A stretch of 64,000 nucleotides of DNA from positions 8,943,509 through 9,007,508 of the forward strand of contig NC_066520.1 of assembly GCF_024679095.1 (NCBI RefSeq). The letters run 5' to 3'. Under the pieces are notes generated by a model. The model worked only from the letters and a program-made list of their open reading frames with translations. It did not search any database and was not told the origin of the DNA. The DNA comes from Eriocheir sinensis (Eukaryota > Arthropoda > Malacostraca > Decapoda > Varunidae). Position numbers and translations under genes: made by a program. Below are positions 36,143 through 50,859 of the stretch, in pieces (the first letter of the stretch is position 1; the number at the start of each line of letters is the position of its first letter).

Positions 36143-36209
<67 letters not shown>

Positions 36210-36224
36210 TAATAATAATAATAA
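36143..36224. repeat. (AAT)n microsatellite
   Basis: About 27 AAT units with one AAC. Confidence 0.97.
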
Positions 36225-37612
36225 TGAGCCAGGTGCACTTGCAAGATATATAATAAGCTGAAGATAGACACGGTGGGCTGGGGAGAGCCTCGCTATTTTC
36301 CAGTTACCCAAGAGATTCCAAGTAATTCAAAAGTATGCCAATTTCCCATTTACCCAGTACAACAACACTGCAGGAAACAAGAAAGTAAAACGCGAACTTT
36401 ACCAAATAGGAGAAGCGTAACCCATGTACTAGTGTTTGCCAGGTAGACCAGGTGAAAGTCATAAGTATACAAATAAGTGTGGCGTAACCTTGGGATGCGA
36501 AATCAGCTTAAGCACGTCTCATTACACAGGCAGGTGAGGACTTCTAGCACCCGGATGTCGCATGTGACCCATCACCTTGGTTTAGTTCGTCGACTCAGAG
36601 CAACACCCACACCTCACCAAACCACACGCACCTTCTACCAAGAAAAACACACCCTGGACACATCAACACCAACCCCAAAGGAAACACTCCACACCCATGC
36701 TATCCACACCCTTACACAGAAACACACACACCCCTACATACCCACAGCCTTACACAACAGCACCCCCCTCTCCCCCTCCACACACATCACATACCGCCAG
36801 CACATCGCAACTCACACTCTCAACATAAAAACACCGACAACGAAAAAGGATGATGATAATAATGAAGCACACGACTGAGAGGAAAAAATAATCCGGTATC
36901 ATCCAGCTAAGCGTCTCTGGTTAGCCCCATTTCGTTACACCTGAGTGACGTACGGAGGAATGAAGGTAAGGAGCGGGGGGATCTTGAGAAAGAATGAGAG
37001 GGAATAACGCGGAAAGGAAGGAAGGAAAGGGGAAGTGAAGGGAGCAGAGACGTAGGAATGTAATGTATAGCATGGGAACAAGGTGGATAGGGAAGGGAGT
37101 GAAAACGGAGGAGAATAAAGAAGACGAGAAGGAAAGAAAGTAACAGAAGACGGGAAAGGCGAGGAGGAGGGAGGTATTTGTCGTAGGAAAAAGTGCGAGA
37201 GAGGAGGAGGAATTAAGGGAAGGGAAGGAAAAAAGATGAGGAAAAGAGAATTAGATGGGAGGGAGGGAGAGCTAATGTTCAGAGGTATAAAAGAAAATTA
37301 ATAAGTCTCACTGAACGAGGGAACAAAGCCAAGGGGTGATACCATGGTGATACAGGCGAGGTGAAAGGAGCGGGTGGTATATACAATACATGCGGGGGAA
37401 GGGAGGGAAGAAGGAGAGGACGAAGATGAATCCTGCGCCAGTGAAAGTGAAGCTGTAGAGGTTGTTGGGGGGGAGGGCTGAGGAGATGTAAAGGATAGGT
37501 GAAGGGGTGGGATTGAGGTAGGGGAGACCTTAACTATTTGGCGCCGGGAAGGATAAGTGAAAAGAAGGGAAGGATAAGATAATGATAGAATGAAAAGTAG
37601 ATTCATGATGAG
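36225..37612. other. Unassigned; purine-rich 36960-37270
   Basis: A 133-codon ORF at 36477-36878 is Thr/His/Pro-rich because of CAC/ACA-rich sequence and lacks any domain. The 36960-37600 segment is GGAAG-rich low complexity. Confidence 0.4.
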
Positions 37613-37631
37613 AGAGAGAGAGAGAGAGAGA

Positions 37632-37908
37632 ATTACATAGAAAATCAGACCACACAGACCCCATGGTCCAGACTAGGTGGTCTGTTCTTAAACCTAAGTG
37701 ATTTTACATTAATCAGAAGGCTCCAAAACGTTGCATTTCTACTCTAGTTGATATTAAGTTGAAGGAAGTGACGGTCGAGCTTATTTTTGAAGGAGTCAAT
37801 CGTGTTACACTGGACCACTGATGGTGGAAGCTTATTCCATTCTCGCACCACAACGTTGGTGAAGAAAAATTTGGTGTAGTCTGAATTTACTTGTCTACAT
37901 CTGAGTTT

Positions 37909-37912
<4 letters not shown>
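37632..37912 (-). mobile_element. LINE 3' fragment (RT C-terminus and 3' UTR)
   Basis: The minus strand encodes RQVNSDYTKFFFTNVVVREWNKLPPSVV, DSFKNKLDRHFL, the conserved C-terminal tail of CR1/L2-like RT ORFs, followed by about 110 bp of 3' UTR (CCATGGGGTCTGTGTGGTCT-like). It is a different family from the copies at 2-5 and 60 kb. GA microsatellites abut both ends (37613-37631 and 37912-37949). Confidence 0.75.
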
Positions 37913-37953
<41 letters not shown>

Positions 37954-38069
37954 TTGATGGGAATTGGCTGTCAAGCTCAGTGAGGATGAAAACAAGTCAG
38001 GAGGTAATGCGAGCTAATTCATACCGTTGATTACTTTGCTTTGTATGGGCAAATATTAGCTGAGTGACT

Positions 38070-38116
38070 GAGTGGTGGTGGTGGTGGTGGTGTGTGTGTG
38101 TGTGTGTGTGTGTGTG
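38070..38116. repeat. (TGG)n / (TG)n
   Basis: Six TGG units run into a TG run. Confidence 0.95.

Positions 38117-41117
<3,001 letters not shown>

Positions 41118-41176
<59 letters not shown>
41118..41176. repeat. (GA)n microsatellite
   Basis: Perfect GA run upstream of the Kunitz gene. Confidence 0.97.
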
Positions 41177-41352
41177 AAGGAACTGATAATGATGATAATG
41201 AAAAGTTTATGATGATTTTGCTCATATCAATGTTTGAACTTCGACAATTGTAAAAAAAAAATAATAATAATCTCGAAAAAGCAGTACCCTTGCCGTCAGT
41301 AAACATCCTCTAGCGCTTGCTTTTGTCTCACTGCTCCTCCTTCGCAGGCACC

Positions 41353-42178
41353 ATGAAGACACTACTGACGCTGATACCACTGGCGGGGATGCTGCTCGGC
41401 ACCACCAGCAACACCTTCGCCTTTCGCTTGGAGAGCTCTTCCATCCACCATGTTATCCCTACGACGCCGTTCCAAGAGCGAATGGCTGCACAACCGAGGA
41501 CGGCCAGCAACAGACAGCAGATGGCAAGTAGGAGTGCACCTGTGGTTTATCCGAATTTATCACTTGGCCAGATGTTCACCCCACGAATTGAAGACGGACT
41601 CAGGACTTCAATACAGGATTCCCCAAACTTCGTCAAACGAACTTCATCTTCAGGTTCTGTTGGAGGTCAATCCCCTTCAGTTTTTCAACCAAGCCCAAAG
41701 CCATCCATTTCTCACCAAAACCACAGAACTCAGAGCTTCGACACACCCAAGCCCACCCAACAATTCAGCTTTGTTCATGATTCCGAGGATTCAGCCTCCT
41801 TTGAGACCCCCAACGCACCAACCACTGGTCAAGGACATAGACCATCCACCACAGACATTAGAAGCATTCTCTCAGACAGTTTTCAGAACAACGTACATTC
41901 ACAACACAGGCCATCCACTACAACGGTACCCTCAGCCACTGGCCAGAACAACAAACATTCGCAACAACACAGGCCATCCAGCACAGTCGTACCCTCAGTA
42001 ACCGGACAGGCCAGCAAGCCTTCGCAGGAGCTCAGACCACCCAGCACACAGGCATCCTCAGTCATCGGCCAGGGCAGCAAACCTTCGCCCGACCCACAAG
42101 CCCCCCACAGGAATCCCATGTGCTTCGATGAACTAGACTACGGGACTTGCAGAGCTGCTCTTGCAAGGTGAGCGTGCG

Positions 42179-42233
<55 letters not shown>

Positions 42234-42420
42234 AGGGTGGGGTCCCCTTTCCCTACTCACTCCGTCAGTAAGTTGGTTCACTCTTTTCTATTCCATTTTT
42301 TTTCCAATTCCTCCTCCTCCTCCTCCTCCTCCTCCTAGTCTGACACTCCATCTAAGTCTTCCTTCTGATTAATAAGCCGGATACATCCCCAGTCTCTTTC
42401 ATTCGTTTCTAAACATAATG

Positions 42421-42504
<84 letters not shown>

Positions 42505-43958
42505 CAGGAATGACCGCAGTTGAACCCATGAACTCGTTACCTCTTTCTCTATCTCCGAAGTTTTTTTATTTTTATGTGCAGGGCCATTATGCCAGCTGGT
42601 GTGTATGGGAGGGGGGGGGGGGTAGGGAGGGGCGGTACCTTTTTCTCATAGTGGATCCCGATCCCTTTCTTTCCTCTCATCCTTCATTTGAGTGATCAAA
42701 CTTTATTGGGAGCGACATTTCTGGTCATTTTTTTTCTTCTCTTATAGGAGCAGGAGGAAGTGCCGCTTGCTCGTTTTTTTTTTTTTTTTTGTTTGTTTGT
42801 TTGTTTCGGTAGCCTTTGAACTGTCTTTTTTCACAGCATAAAAAAAAAAAATACGGTACACTATCCTTCTTTCCTCTCAGTTTCACAATGAAGGATTAAA
42901 CGGGACGCAATTTCTTTTGTTTTGATCTGATCCTTGTGTCACTTTCCATCTTTTTTACTTCGCTTTATTTTTACTGTTTTTTTCTTTCCCCCGTGTTTCC
43001 ATTCTTTTTTTACTTCGCTTTATTTTTACTGTTTTTTCTTTCCCCCGTGTTTCCGTTCTTTTTTTACTTCGCTTTATTTTTACTGTTTTTTCTTTCCCCC
43101 GTGTTTCCATTCTTTTTTTACTTCGCTTTATTTTTACTGTTTTTTTCTTTCCCCCGTGTTTCCATTCTTTTTTTACTTCGCTTTATTTTTACTGTTTTTT
43201 TCTTTCCCCGTGTTTCCATTCTTTTTTTACTTCGCTTTATTTTTACTGTTTTTTCTTTCCCCCGTGTTCCCATTCTTTGTCTTTTATCTCCCTCGTGTTC
43301 CATTTCTTATTCCCCTTCTCCATTTTCTGTTCAGTATGCCTTTATTCCTCTTCATCTTTCACCGTTTCCTTCATTACTTCTCGGTTTCTTACGTCATATC
43401 TCTTGTTTCGCTCTTCCTCTCATCACTTTATCTCGTGTTACCCCCTAATCGTATTTTTCAGTTGTTCTCTTCCTCTCCCTCTCTCTTCACTCTGCCTCCT
43501 CGTGTCCCATTTTCTTCCCTTCCAGACAAGTCAAACCAGTGTCTCAAATCCTCACATATTGCGAGTTAACGGAGATTGAATTTCATCTCTTGCAAATAGC
43601 CCTTAAACAGTGTCTCCTCTCCTGGCACAAACAAATACATAAAAGTGACTTCTTTTCCCTCCATTCCAGATATTACTACGACCAAAAGACCGGCACGTGC
43701 AACTGCTTCCTGTTCGGGGGCTGCAGGGAACATGGCGAGGGTGAGAGCCCCGGCAGCTTCCTCACACTTCAGGAATGCCAACGCGAGTGCCGCCCCCCGA
43801 AGCACGAAGAGGGTCCCACTTGCAAGGAGATATTCAGGGATGACCACTTCGTCTCCTTCCTTAAACCCATTCCTCCGCCTCCAGCCAAAGGGATTAACCC
43901 TAACTTCAATGAGGAAGAGTATTTTAGGGATTTAATAGTGGGCCAAGGACCGATATAA
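41353..43958 (+). CDS. Secreted Kunitz-type serine protease inhibitor, two coding exons (41353-42167, 43670-43958)
   Basis: Spliced, this encodes 367 residues. Residues 1-23 form a signal peptide (MKTLLTLIPLAGMLLGTTSN...). Residues about 160-250 are four imperfect 21-24-residue repeats (HRPSTTTVPSATGQNNKHSQ type), a Ser/Thr/Pro/Gln-rich stalk. Residues 257-312 form one Kunitz/BPTI domain: Cys257, 266, 282, 290, 308 and 312 match the six canonical cysteines (spacings 8, 15, 7, 17, 3). The P1-position residue after Cys266 is Arg267, as expected for a trypsin-like protease target. Unusual points are five extra residues between the fourth and fifth cysteines, plus Cys284 and Cys323, which could form a fourth disulfide. 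The donor AG|GTGAGC (42168) and acceptor TTCCAG|A (43669) join in phase 2, exactly inside ...ALA-R-YYYDQKTG. CTCCTCCTTCGCAG just before the start (41346) looks like another acceptor, so a 5' non-coding exon is likely upstream. AATAAA at 44298 may be the poly(A) signal. Role (inference): extracellular protease control, e.g. haemolymph or cuticle. Confidence 0.88.
42185..42231. repeat. (TG)n in the Kunitz intron
   Basis: TG run starting 17 bp after the splice donor. Confidence 0.96.
42427..42500. repeat. (CT)n in the Kunitz intron
   Basis: Perfect CT run of about 74 bp. Confidence 0.97.
42941..43275. repeat. 54-55-bp intronic minisatellite, six copies
   Basis: ACTTCGCTTTATTTTTACTG recurs at 42957, 43012, 43066, 43120, 43175 and 43229, each followed by CTTTCCCC(C)GTGTT(T/C)CC. 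The ORFs of 170 and 211 codons across it arise because the period sometimes equals 54 (a multiple of 3). Confidence 0.95.
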
Positions 43959-44730
43959 ATAACCATACGCATTTTGGCTACATAAAGCGGCTCAGTGCAA
44001 CGCAACAGAGTGGTGATGCAGCCATGGAGGGTGTGGGCGAGGAAGTTAAGAGTGGACGGCAGCGCGGATGTGAAAATCTTGTTAGGTGCGGGAGTGGATG
44101 TGAGTGCGGAGTGGCGTCCAGTGCAGTCCTCTCTGATTATTTGCAGTGCGCTACGTCCAATAGTCGTCGCGAGTATGCTTTCCCTCTGATAAATATGCAG
44201 CTGTTTCCTCTATAAATGGCCGCATTCTGTGTATCCCGTGAACAGACTGAAAAAGAGTTCGATTTTACATAGATGGCGATTCGGAAATGACTATACGAAT
44301 AAATACAGTCTTGGGTGGCATTGGAAGGAATGTGCCTACTTATTTCCGTGTTTGTGTAACCCGGTGTGGTGTGGTAACATGCGTAGTGCAGGGCAATTTG
44401 GGGCAAATCAAATCGGTAGTGACATCAGTTAATGTGTTGACTTCCGTTTCCAGCGTCTTACACAGGCACCTAGAAAATGTTGCAATGAAGAGGTACGAAG
44501 ATCATGCCTTAATGCTTAGATATGAAGTGTATGCATGAATGCCTTGATGAGCTACACTTATAAAATATAATTATACAAAAGAGGCTCAGTATTATATGGA
44601 CAAGGTGTATATTATATAAACGTCTTAGACTCATCCGCATATTTGCATTTCCCTGCCTGGATGCGTTTTGGGATTCCAGAACCAAGAGATTAACCAAAAC
44701 CCAGTACCACTACTACTACTATTGATACTA
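43959..44730. other. 3' flank of the Kunitz gene; otherwise unassigned
   Basis: Candidate 3' UTR up to about 44320 (AATAAA at 44298-44303). No other gene was recognised. Confidence 0.4.
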
Positions 44731-44732
44731 CT

Positions 44733-45541
44733 ACTATAGTCCGTTTCATTCCGTCTGTCCTTTCGCGAACGTGGATGTGGCACCTGCGCATTGTTAGTTC
44801 GTGATTGCGTGCAGATCAACTTTATATTTTCAGTGATATATTTGAATGTTTGTGTATACAGAAAACCCTCAAGTCGTTTTACATGAGCCAAAAACGTGCC
44901 GATCTTCATCGATAATTAATCTACCATATAAGCACACGAAAGAATAGTTTGTATATCAGATTGTATAGTCTCATCATACTCGAACGATTCATAGCCTTTC
45001 AGATACCTATATTTCATCTCATTCAGGTACATAAAGTAGTATCCGACTCTGCAAGTGTCTATCCATAAGGAATTTTGATGTGCAGCATGTAAACAGCATG
45101 CGGTTGCCTAATATTCTAAATAGCCAAGCATCGCATTCAACAGTTATTATTTACTATTTCATGTTATTTCGATTATCAATCAATATTTACATGCAATAAA
45201 TTAAGATATCCTTTATATGCACTTGCAAAGCCAGATGTCTTTTAAATACCTGAAATGAGATATAAACCAATGAATTTGAAAAAACATAAATCGTTCGAGC
45301 ATGATGTGACTATGTTATTTGATACAAGCTTGTATTTTCATGTGCTTGTATCGATAATCGATGCAAATGACTGAGTTGTTTATTGTATACATAAACATTA
45401 AAATTTATTATTGAAACATAAGCTTGAATGTCTATCACAACATTTGATTTTCACATATTCACGAACTAGAAAGGCGCAGGTGCCACATCTATCAAAATTC
45501 CCGCTTTGTTGGTGGACAGATGAAATGAAACAGACTACAGT
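44733..45541. mobile_element. Fold-back element with inverted arms of about 330 bp
   Basis: The left terminus TAGTCCGTTTCATTCCGTCT (about 44738) is mirrored on the right (AGATGAAATGAAACAGACTA, about 45518-45538, imperfect). Further inverted pairs run inward: ATGTGGCACCTGCGC with GCGCAGGTGCCACAT (perfect, 15 bp), and CATCATACTCGAACGATT with AATCGTTCGAGCATGATG (one mismatch). The spacer is about 45.1-45.2 kb. No ORF is present. Both flanks are ACT microsatellite, so a target duplication cannot be read. Confidence 0.75.
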
Positions 45542-45592
45542 ACTACCACTACTACTACTACTACACTACCATTATTTGAAAAGGATGGCGAA

Positions 45593-45614
45593 CACACACA
45601 CACACACACACACA

Positions 45615-45685
<71 letters not shown>

Positions 45686-45803
45686 CATCATTCTCTACCC
45701 ATGTATTTCATCCAAAAATCTAGGTTTATCATCAGCTCCAGGGCTGCAATGTTTCCTTTAATAAACCATTTTATTGTTATTATTGTTATTATTATTATTA
45801 TAT

Positions 45804-45839
<36 letters not shown>
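45593..45839. repeat. (CA)n, (ATT)n, (ATT/GTT)n, (CA)n cluster
   Basis: CA at 45593-45614, ATT at 45615-45687, a second short ATT patch at about 45775-45805, then CA at 45808-45839, into which the next element is inserted. Confidence 0.95.
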
Positions 45840-45840
<1 letters not shown>

Positions 45841-46343
45841 AGGGATGGAGTATTCGTATTCGGTATTCATATTCGAATACATTCGAATACCATATTTGGG
45901 TGTATTCGTATTCGAATACATATAGATAGAAATCAAAGTATTCGCATTCGTATTCGAATACATGGGAAAAGTATTCGTATCCTGCGAATAGTCTGACGAA
46001 TACTTCAAAATTTATAATCATAAATAACAGTCGTATTTAAGGTAAGTGTGATACCTTTGTACCTATGATATATTATTGAATACTGGCACCGGTCATCAGT
46101 CATTGTTCAGGAGCCCATTTTACTGTTGCATAACTTTTGAACAGTACATGCTATGCCCAGTTACGCCAAGAAGGTACTCTTCAATGAAAAGTATTCATCA
46201 ATGTATTCACGAATACTTTCAAGAAGTATTCGTATTTGTATCCGAATTAAAACCCTTTCAGTGAATTCGAATTCGTATTCATATTCGTTGGACTTTTAAA
46301 TATTCGTATTCGGATACACAAATCTTGTATTCACTCCATCCCT

Positions 46344-46344
<1 letters not shown>
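45840..46344. mobile_element. hAT-like MITE filled with ATTCGTATTCG repeats
   Basis: CAGGGATGGAGT (45840-45851) is mirrored exactly by ACTCCATCCCTG (46333-46344), a 12-bp perfect TIR with hAT-style CAGGG ends. The flanks are ACACACAC on both sides (45832-45839, 46345-46352), consistent with an 8-bp target duplication but uninformative inside a CA microsatellite. Both ends of the interior carry degenerate ATTCGTATTCGAATAC arrays. Confidence 0.75.

Positions 46345-46384
<40 letters not shown>
46345..46384. repeat. (CA)n microsatellite
   Basis: Right half of the CA tract split by the MITE. Confidence 0.95.
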
Positions 46385-46388
<4 letters not shown>

Positions 46389-47247
46389 CTCACCTGTGTG
46401 GCTGGCCCAGCTTCCGACAGGCCTGACGCACATGTAGCCCTCAGCCCTGCCATGTCTGCCGTCACCGAGGCGCTGTCCCGGGCTGTGGTTCACCGCTGTG
46501 TCGTGTTTTCTGGTTGCTGTTGGTCACTTCTTTCTTGGCCACGTGCGTATCTGAGGAAGAAAAGACAGTCACACAATATCGCCTCAGGAACTTACTAAAT
46601 CTGATGGAATGAGTAGTGGATGGATGACACTGAAGAAGGCTATATATATATATTGCCTGATTATGATGATAATATACATGATTATTCATATTCAGCATCG
46701 CGATAGACTACAGTTTGGGTCGAAAATTCCCCTTAACAAACAAATAACTAATTCCCGGACGGTGAGAAGCAAACAACTCAAGCACCTTGGTCATAAGAGA
46801 AATATTCAGAATCATTGTAATGCAATTGAGTTATAGGTAGAAAAGACGGAAGAAAACGGGAGTGGAGGCAGTAACTGATGTACTGAACAAAGGCCGGTAT
46901 GCATACTCTATAGCCTATGCAGAACTATAGCTGGGGAAAGTCTTTCAACGCATGCAACCACCGTTGGGAAAGTTGAAAAGAATATTAATGGCTTGGTCAG
47001 CACAGGGATTGATGTTTCGTTTTCCATATATTAGATGCAGCTTTTTGTTGGCGGGCATTTATTTATTTATTTTTATTTAACCATTGGTCTGCCTCTGCAC
47101 ACACACACACACAAACAAACAAAAAAAATCTCTGATGCGAGTTACGCCTCATTGCAAGTTAGAACTGAAAGCCTCCGATAAATTCAGGCAGAAAGGTAGA
47201 CACACAGGTAAACTATATAGGGTTCAGGCGGGCAGACAGACACACAT

Positions 47248-47253
<6 letters not shown>
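46385..47253. other. Unassigned sequence
   Basis: No ORF above 78 codons and no RNA or transposon terminus was recognised. Confidence 0.35.
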
Positions 47254-47563
<310 letters not shown>

Positions 47564-47639
47564 AGTAGTTACGGGAGGGGAGTGCGGGGGGTGGGGGAGG
47601 GGGCGGTGAGGGATCCAAATAAATAAATAAAATAAAAAC

Positions 47640-48522
47640 ATTTCCATCCCTTAAACTAAAGCTGCCCTACGACCTATATAGACTCACTCTCCCGCCTCCT
47701 TTTTCCCTGTTTATAATTCATTACTAAGGCCGCGATCACAGTCGTGATCTTGACTCCCGACGCCTCCCGGCCCTAGAAAATGCCGCGCCATGTTACGACC
47801 ATCGTAAGTAGATCCCCTTACGTGCCGACCACTGCCGAGGTCGAAACGACGTTGTTAAGACGTTGTTGAGATGGACATCCGACGGTCGTAGCTTATTGCC
47901 AACAGGTGACAGATATCGGGGATCGGGGCTCCGACTGTCTTGAAATTTCCAAAACTGTCGGCGTGTGGTTCGACGTCGGGAGGCGCCGGTGTAGCGAAAC
48001 CAGTGGTGTCCTCCTAACAAGACGCATCCCCCGGCGTTTTGAGCCAAACTTACGAAAACGATTCGCAGTTCGCTCTCTAGCGCCGAGGCAGTGGGAGATT
48101 CCGTGAGGATTCTCAGAGCATAACCACGGCAGGGTTTTCTACCTCCTTAGTTTATTATAACATCACCACTCTGCCCACGGCTGTGTGGTGTATGAGAGAT
48201 ATTTGTACGTTGTTCTATACTCCACAAATACGCGATCAATATTAGTTTATTTAACGAATAACCTACTATCATATTTACTCTTGTTTTATTATATCGTCCC
48301 GCATCCAGTGTTATAATGACCAGTGCTGTACAATATATAAACAGCCATAATAAGCATAACAATAGCCTAATTGTGTTCCTTCATAAATTATTGATAGCCT
48401 ATTCCTGATAAATAAAAATCACACACTTTTTAGTTCCATTATAATAGCCTATCTCCGTGTTTGTACTAATATCTCAACTGTGTTATTTTTTTTCTCTACA
48501 ATATGTTAACGTGAGACTTTTT

Positions 48523-48534
<12 letters not shown>
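47640..48534. other. Unassigned; CpG-rich 47720-48110
   Basis: A GC- and CpG-rich block (many ACGAC, CGACG) resembles the composition of the block at 50.24-50.62 kb. It may be a decayed PIF/Harbinger-type end, but no terminus was identified. Confidence 0.3.

Positions 48535-48581
<47 letters not shown>
48535..48581. repeat. (GA)n microsatellite
   Basis: Perfect GA run. Confidence 0.96.
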
Positions 48582-48584
<3 letters not shown>

Positions 48585-49685
48585 TGAAGTGTTGTACCAT
48601 ATAAAAAAATAATAAATAACTATAATCATAGCTTATCCCATTATATCTACATAATCCATTGATAGGCTATTGATAGCCACGGAATAGAAATAAAGAGGGT
48701 ATAAGAAATGTGGAAATAAAGACAATGGATGAAACTAAGCGAAATAAATATAAAATAAATGTAATTACAGTATCGTCATTATTTTCTTTAATCTTCGAAA
48801 TAGAAAGAAAAAGAAAGAAAGAAAGAAAGAAAAAAGAAGAGGAAGAAGAAGAAAAAGAACATGAAGGAGAAAAGAAAATAGGATAAAAATAGGTAAAAAA
48901 TGAATAAGACGAAAAATAAAAGAAAGAAAACAAGAATAAGGGAAGAAAATAAGAAAAAAACTGAATTAAAAAAAGAACAAGAAATATATGAGGAAGAAAA
49001 CGAAAATAACAAAATAAAAGAAGAAAAAGAAGAAAAGAGTAGATGAAGACACTGTAATAATAACAACAGCCTAGCAACATAATAAGGTGAATAATAATGA
49101 TAATAATAATAAGAAGAAGAGGAAGAAGGAGGTAAAAGAGAATAAGAAAAGTAAGAGGAAAAAGAAAACATGAATAAGATAAGAAAAAAGAAAAAAGGGA
49201 GATAAAGATGAAAGAAGAATAATGAATAACCAAACAAAATCAGAAAAAAAGAGGAAAAGATAAATAGATGATAATGAAAATCAATAACAATAACAAAACC
49301 GAAAAAAATAACAATAGCCAATCATATATACTTTCTTCATATTAACAACAAAAAAAGCCTAATATCCCTTTTTTCCTTCTAGTTCCCCTAAAACACCTCT
49401 TCCCACTTGCCCCTCCTCCTCCAGGTGGACAAAGACGCCTTACATCATCTCAGATAAACAACACACATAAACAATAACAAATAAACTAAATAAACGATAA
49501 ATAATAATAAGTCACGTGATGCTCAAACGTGCGTATACACTTCACGGTCGCCACCTACTTTATAAATGACTTCTTTCTCTACCAAGGGCGCCCCATGCAT
49601 AATTTTTTTTATGATTTTCGACTGTCAGCGACATAATTAGGTAAAGTTGGGAGCATACACTGTAGCAGCGCGTGTCCTTGGTGCT
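48582..49685. other. A-rich/purine-rich low complexity (48790-49320), otherwise unassigned
   Basis: AAGAAAGAAA, GAAGAAGAA and AATAATAAT patches. The minus-strand ORFs of 177-188 codons (Phe/Leu/Ser only) are composition artefacts. Confidence 0.6.
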
Positions 49686-49689
49686 CATC

Positions 49690-49934
49690 TCCGTAACATT
49701 GGCCCTTGAGCCTGTGGTGAGAGGGAGCCCATTACCCCGAGACACGGGGTCAGTGTGACATCCGGGTTACCACAGTTTATACCTTCCCCAGGTTTTCCTA
49801 GGTACCCATTTATCGACCAGCCCGAGAGGGAGGATGAACAGCTGGGTGAGCTGCACGCCGACTGCCCGGGCCGGGATTCGAACCCGGGCCCGCAGAGTAG
49901 AAGCCAGGCACATTGACCACTAGACGACGGAAGC
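49690..49934 (-). mobile_element. tRNA-derived SINE
   Basis: The minus-strand head has an A-box region GTCGTCTAGTGGTC (complement of 49915-49928) and B box GGGTTCGAATCCC (complement of 49873-49885), resembling tRNA-Asp/Glu. The body reads GTGCAGCTCACCCAGCTG..., TGGGTACCTAGG... and ends GCTCAAGGGCC. The first and last seven bases of the head do not pair as an acceptor stem, so it is not a working tRNA. A fragment of the same family lies at 29.1 kb. Confidence 0.87.
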
Positions 49935-50229
49935 GTATGCACTGACATACATTTCCTCAAAATAGGTATACTGAATGATATAATAAGCGATATAAGTTTT
50001 GAGGAAAGTCACGACTGTCGGAGAATTTTCCCCATTGGAAAATGTATGGGACGAGAGATCCTCTCGCCGCGGGCTCACTCTGTGTTCTGCCGGGGTGCGC
50101 CCGGTGCGGTCTAGCACTTTTGTAGGTAGCTTAGCACTTCTTTTAATTTGGAATTTGGAAAATGGAAATAAAAATAGTTGCTTGATTATTTATTTAGTTG
50201 TCTTTAACCCTTTGTTCCCAGGTTCTCTG

Positions 50230-50800
50230 CTATGAGCGTCCAGGGATGTTTTTATATTGCTGGGTTCACACATTCACGGCTTGTGGCCCACGATGGCCTC
50301 CCGGAGAGCATGTGGTTAAACCGTGACCTCTGGCCACGATCTGACCGCCGGATTACCACTATGGCGGTTGTACAACGGTGTACAAAGGTAGTACGCCGGA
50401 ACGAAAACGACGTTCCCGGACCTTTCCCGATCCCACCCCGGACCCCTCCCGACCCACTTACGGCGGCCACGGAAAATGACAGTGTATCACCACGGTTACA
50501 GCCGGTAACCCACGACCCACCCACGACGACCACGATGAAGTTACGGAGTTGCCTAGGTGCCTTCCCGGTATTTCACGGACATCGGCGCCTAACCGTTGTA
50601 GCATCTTGGTATTTCTACCGATGTATAAAAAACAACATGGAAGAGATCGACCTAGCCAAACTGAGGATATTGATGCTGCACAAGGACAACATGGAGTGTC
50701 TCGCCATACAGAAAACTATACAGGAACTGATTCAGCTGACAAAAAAGAAGTCGAAAAAGAAGAGGATTTGGATCTTCCACCTCCTCCTCCTTCCCCATCA
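50230..50800 (+). mobile_element. Possible PIF/Harbinger 5' fragment
   Basis: GC-rich leader, then GTATAAAAAACAACATGG (about 50622) and a short ORF MEEIDLAKLRILML...KKKSKKKRIWIF. The basic K/R run before a Trp recalls the N-terminus of Harbinger transposases. It breaks off into a purine-rich tract. Neither terminus was found. Confidence 0.35.
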
Positions 50801-50859
50801 ATCCCCATCCTCCTCTCCTCCCTCCCTCCTCAAAATATCCTGCGTATGCGAAGAAGAAT

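Noticed and set aside
36477..36878. 133-codon Thr/His/Pro-rich protein
   Set aside because: Arises from CAC/ACA-rich simple sequence; no start context or domain support.
42934..43579. 211- and 170-codon ORFs rich in Phe/Leu
   Set aside because: They follow the 54-55-bp intronic minisatellite and lie between confirmed splice sites of the Kunitz gene.
48667..49321. 188- and 177-codon minus-strand ORFs
   Set aside because: A-rich low-complexity sequence; residues limited to Phe, Leu, Ser, Tyr and Ile.
49860..49934. Functional tRNA gene
   Set aside because: A and B boxes are present but acceptor arms do not pair and the conserved SINE body follows.
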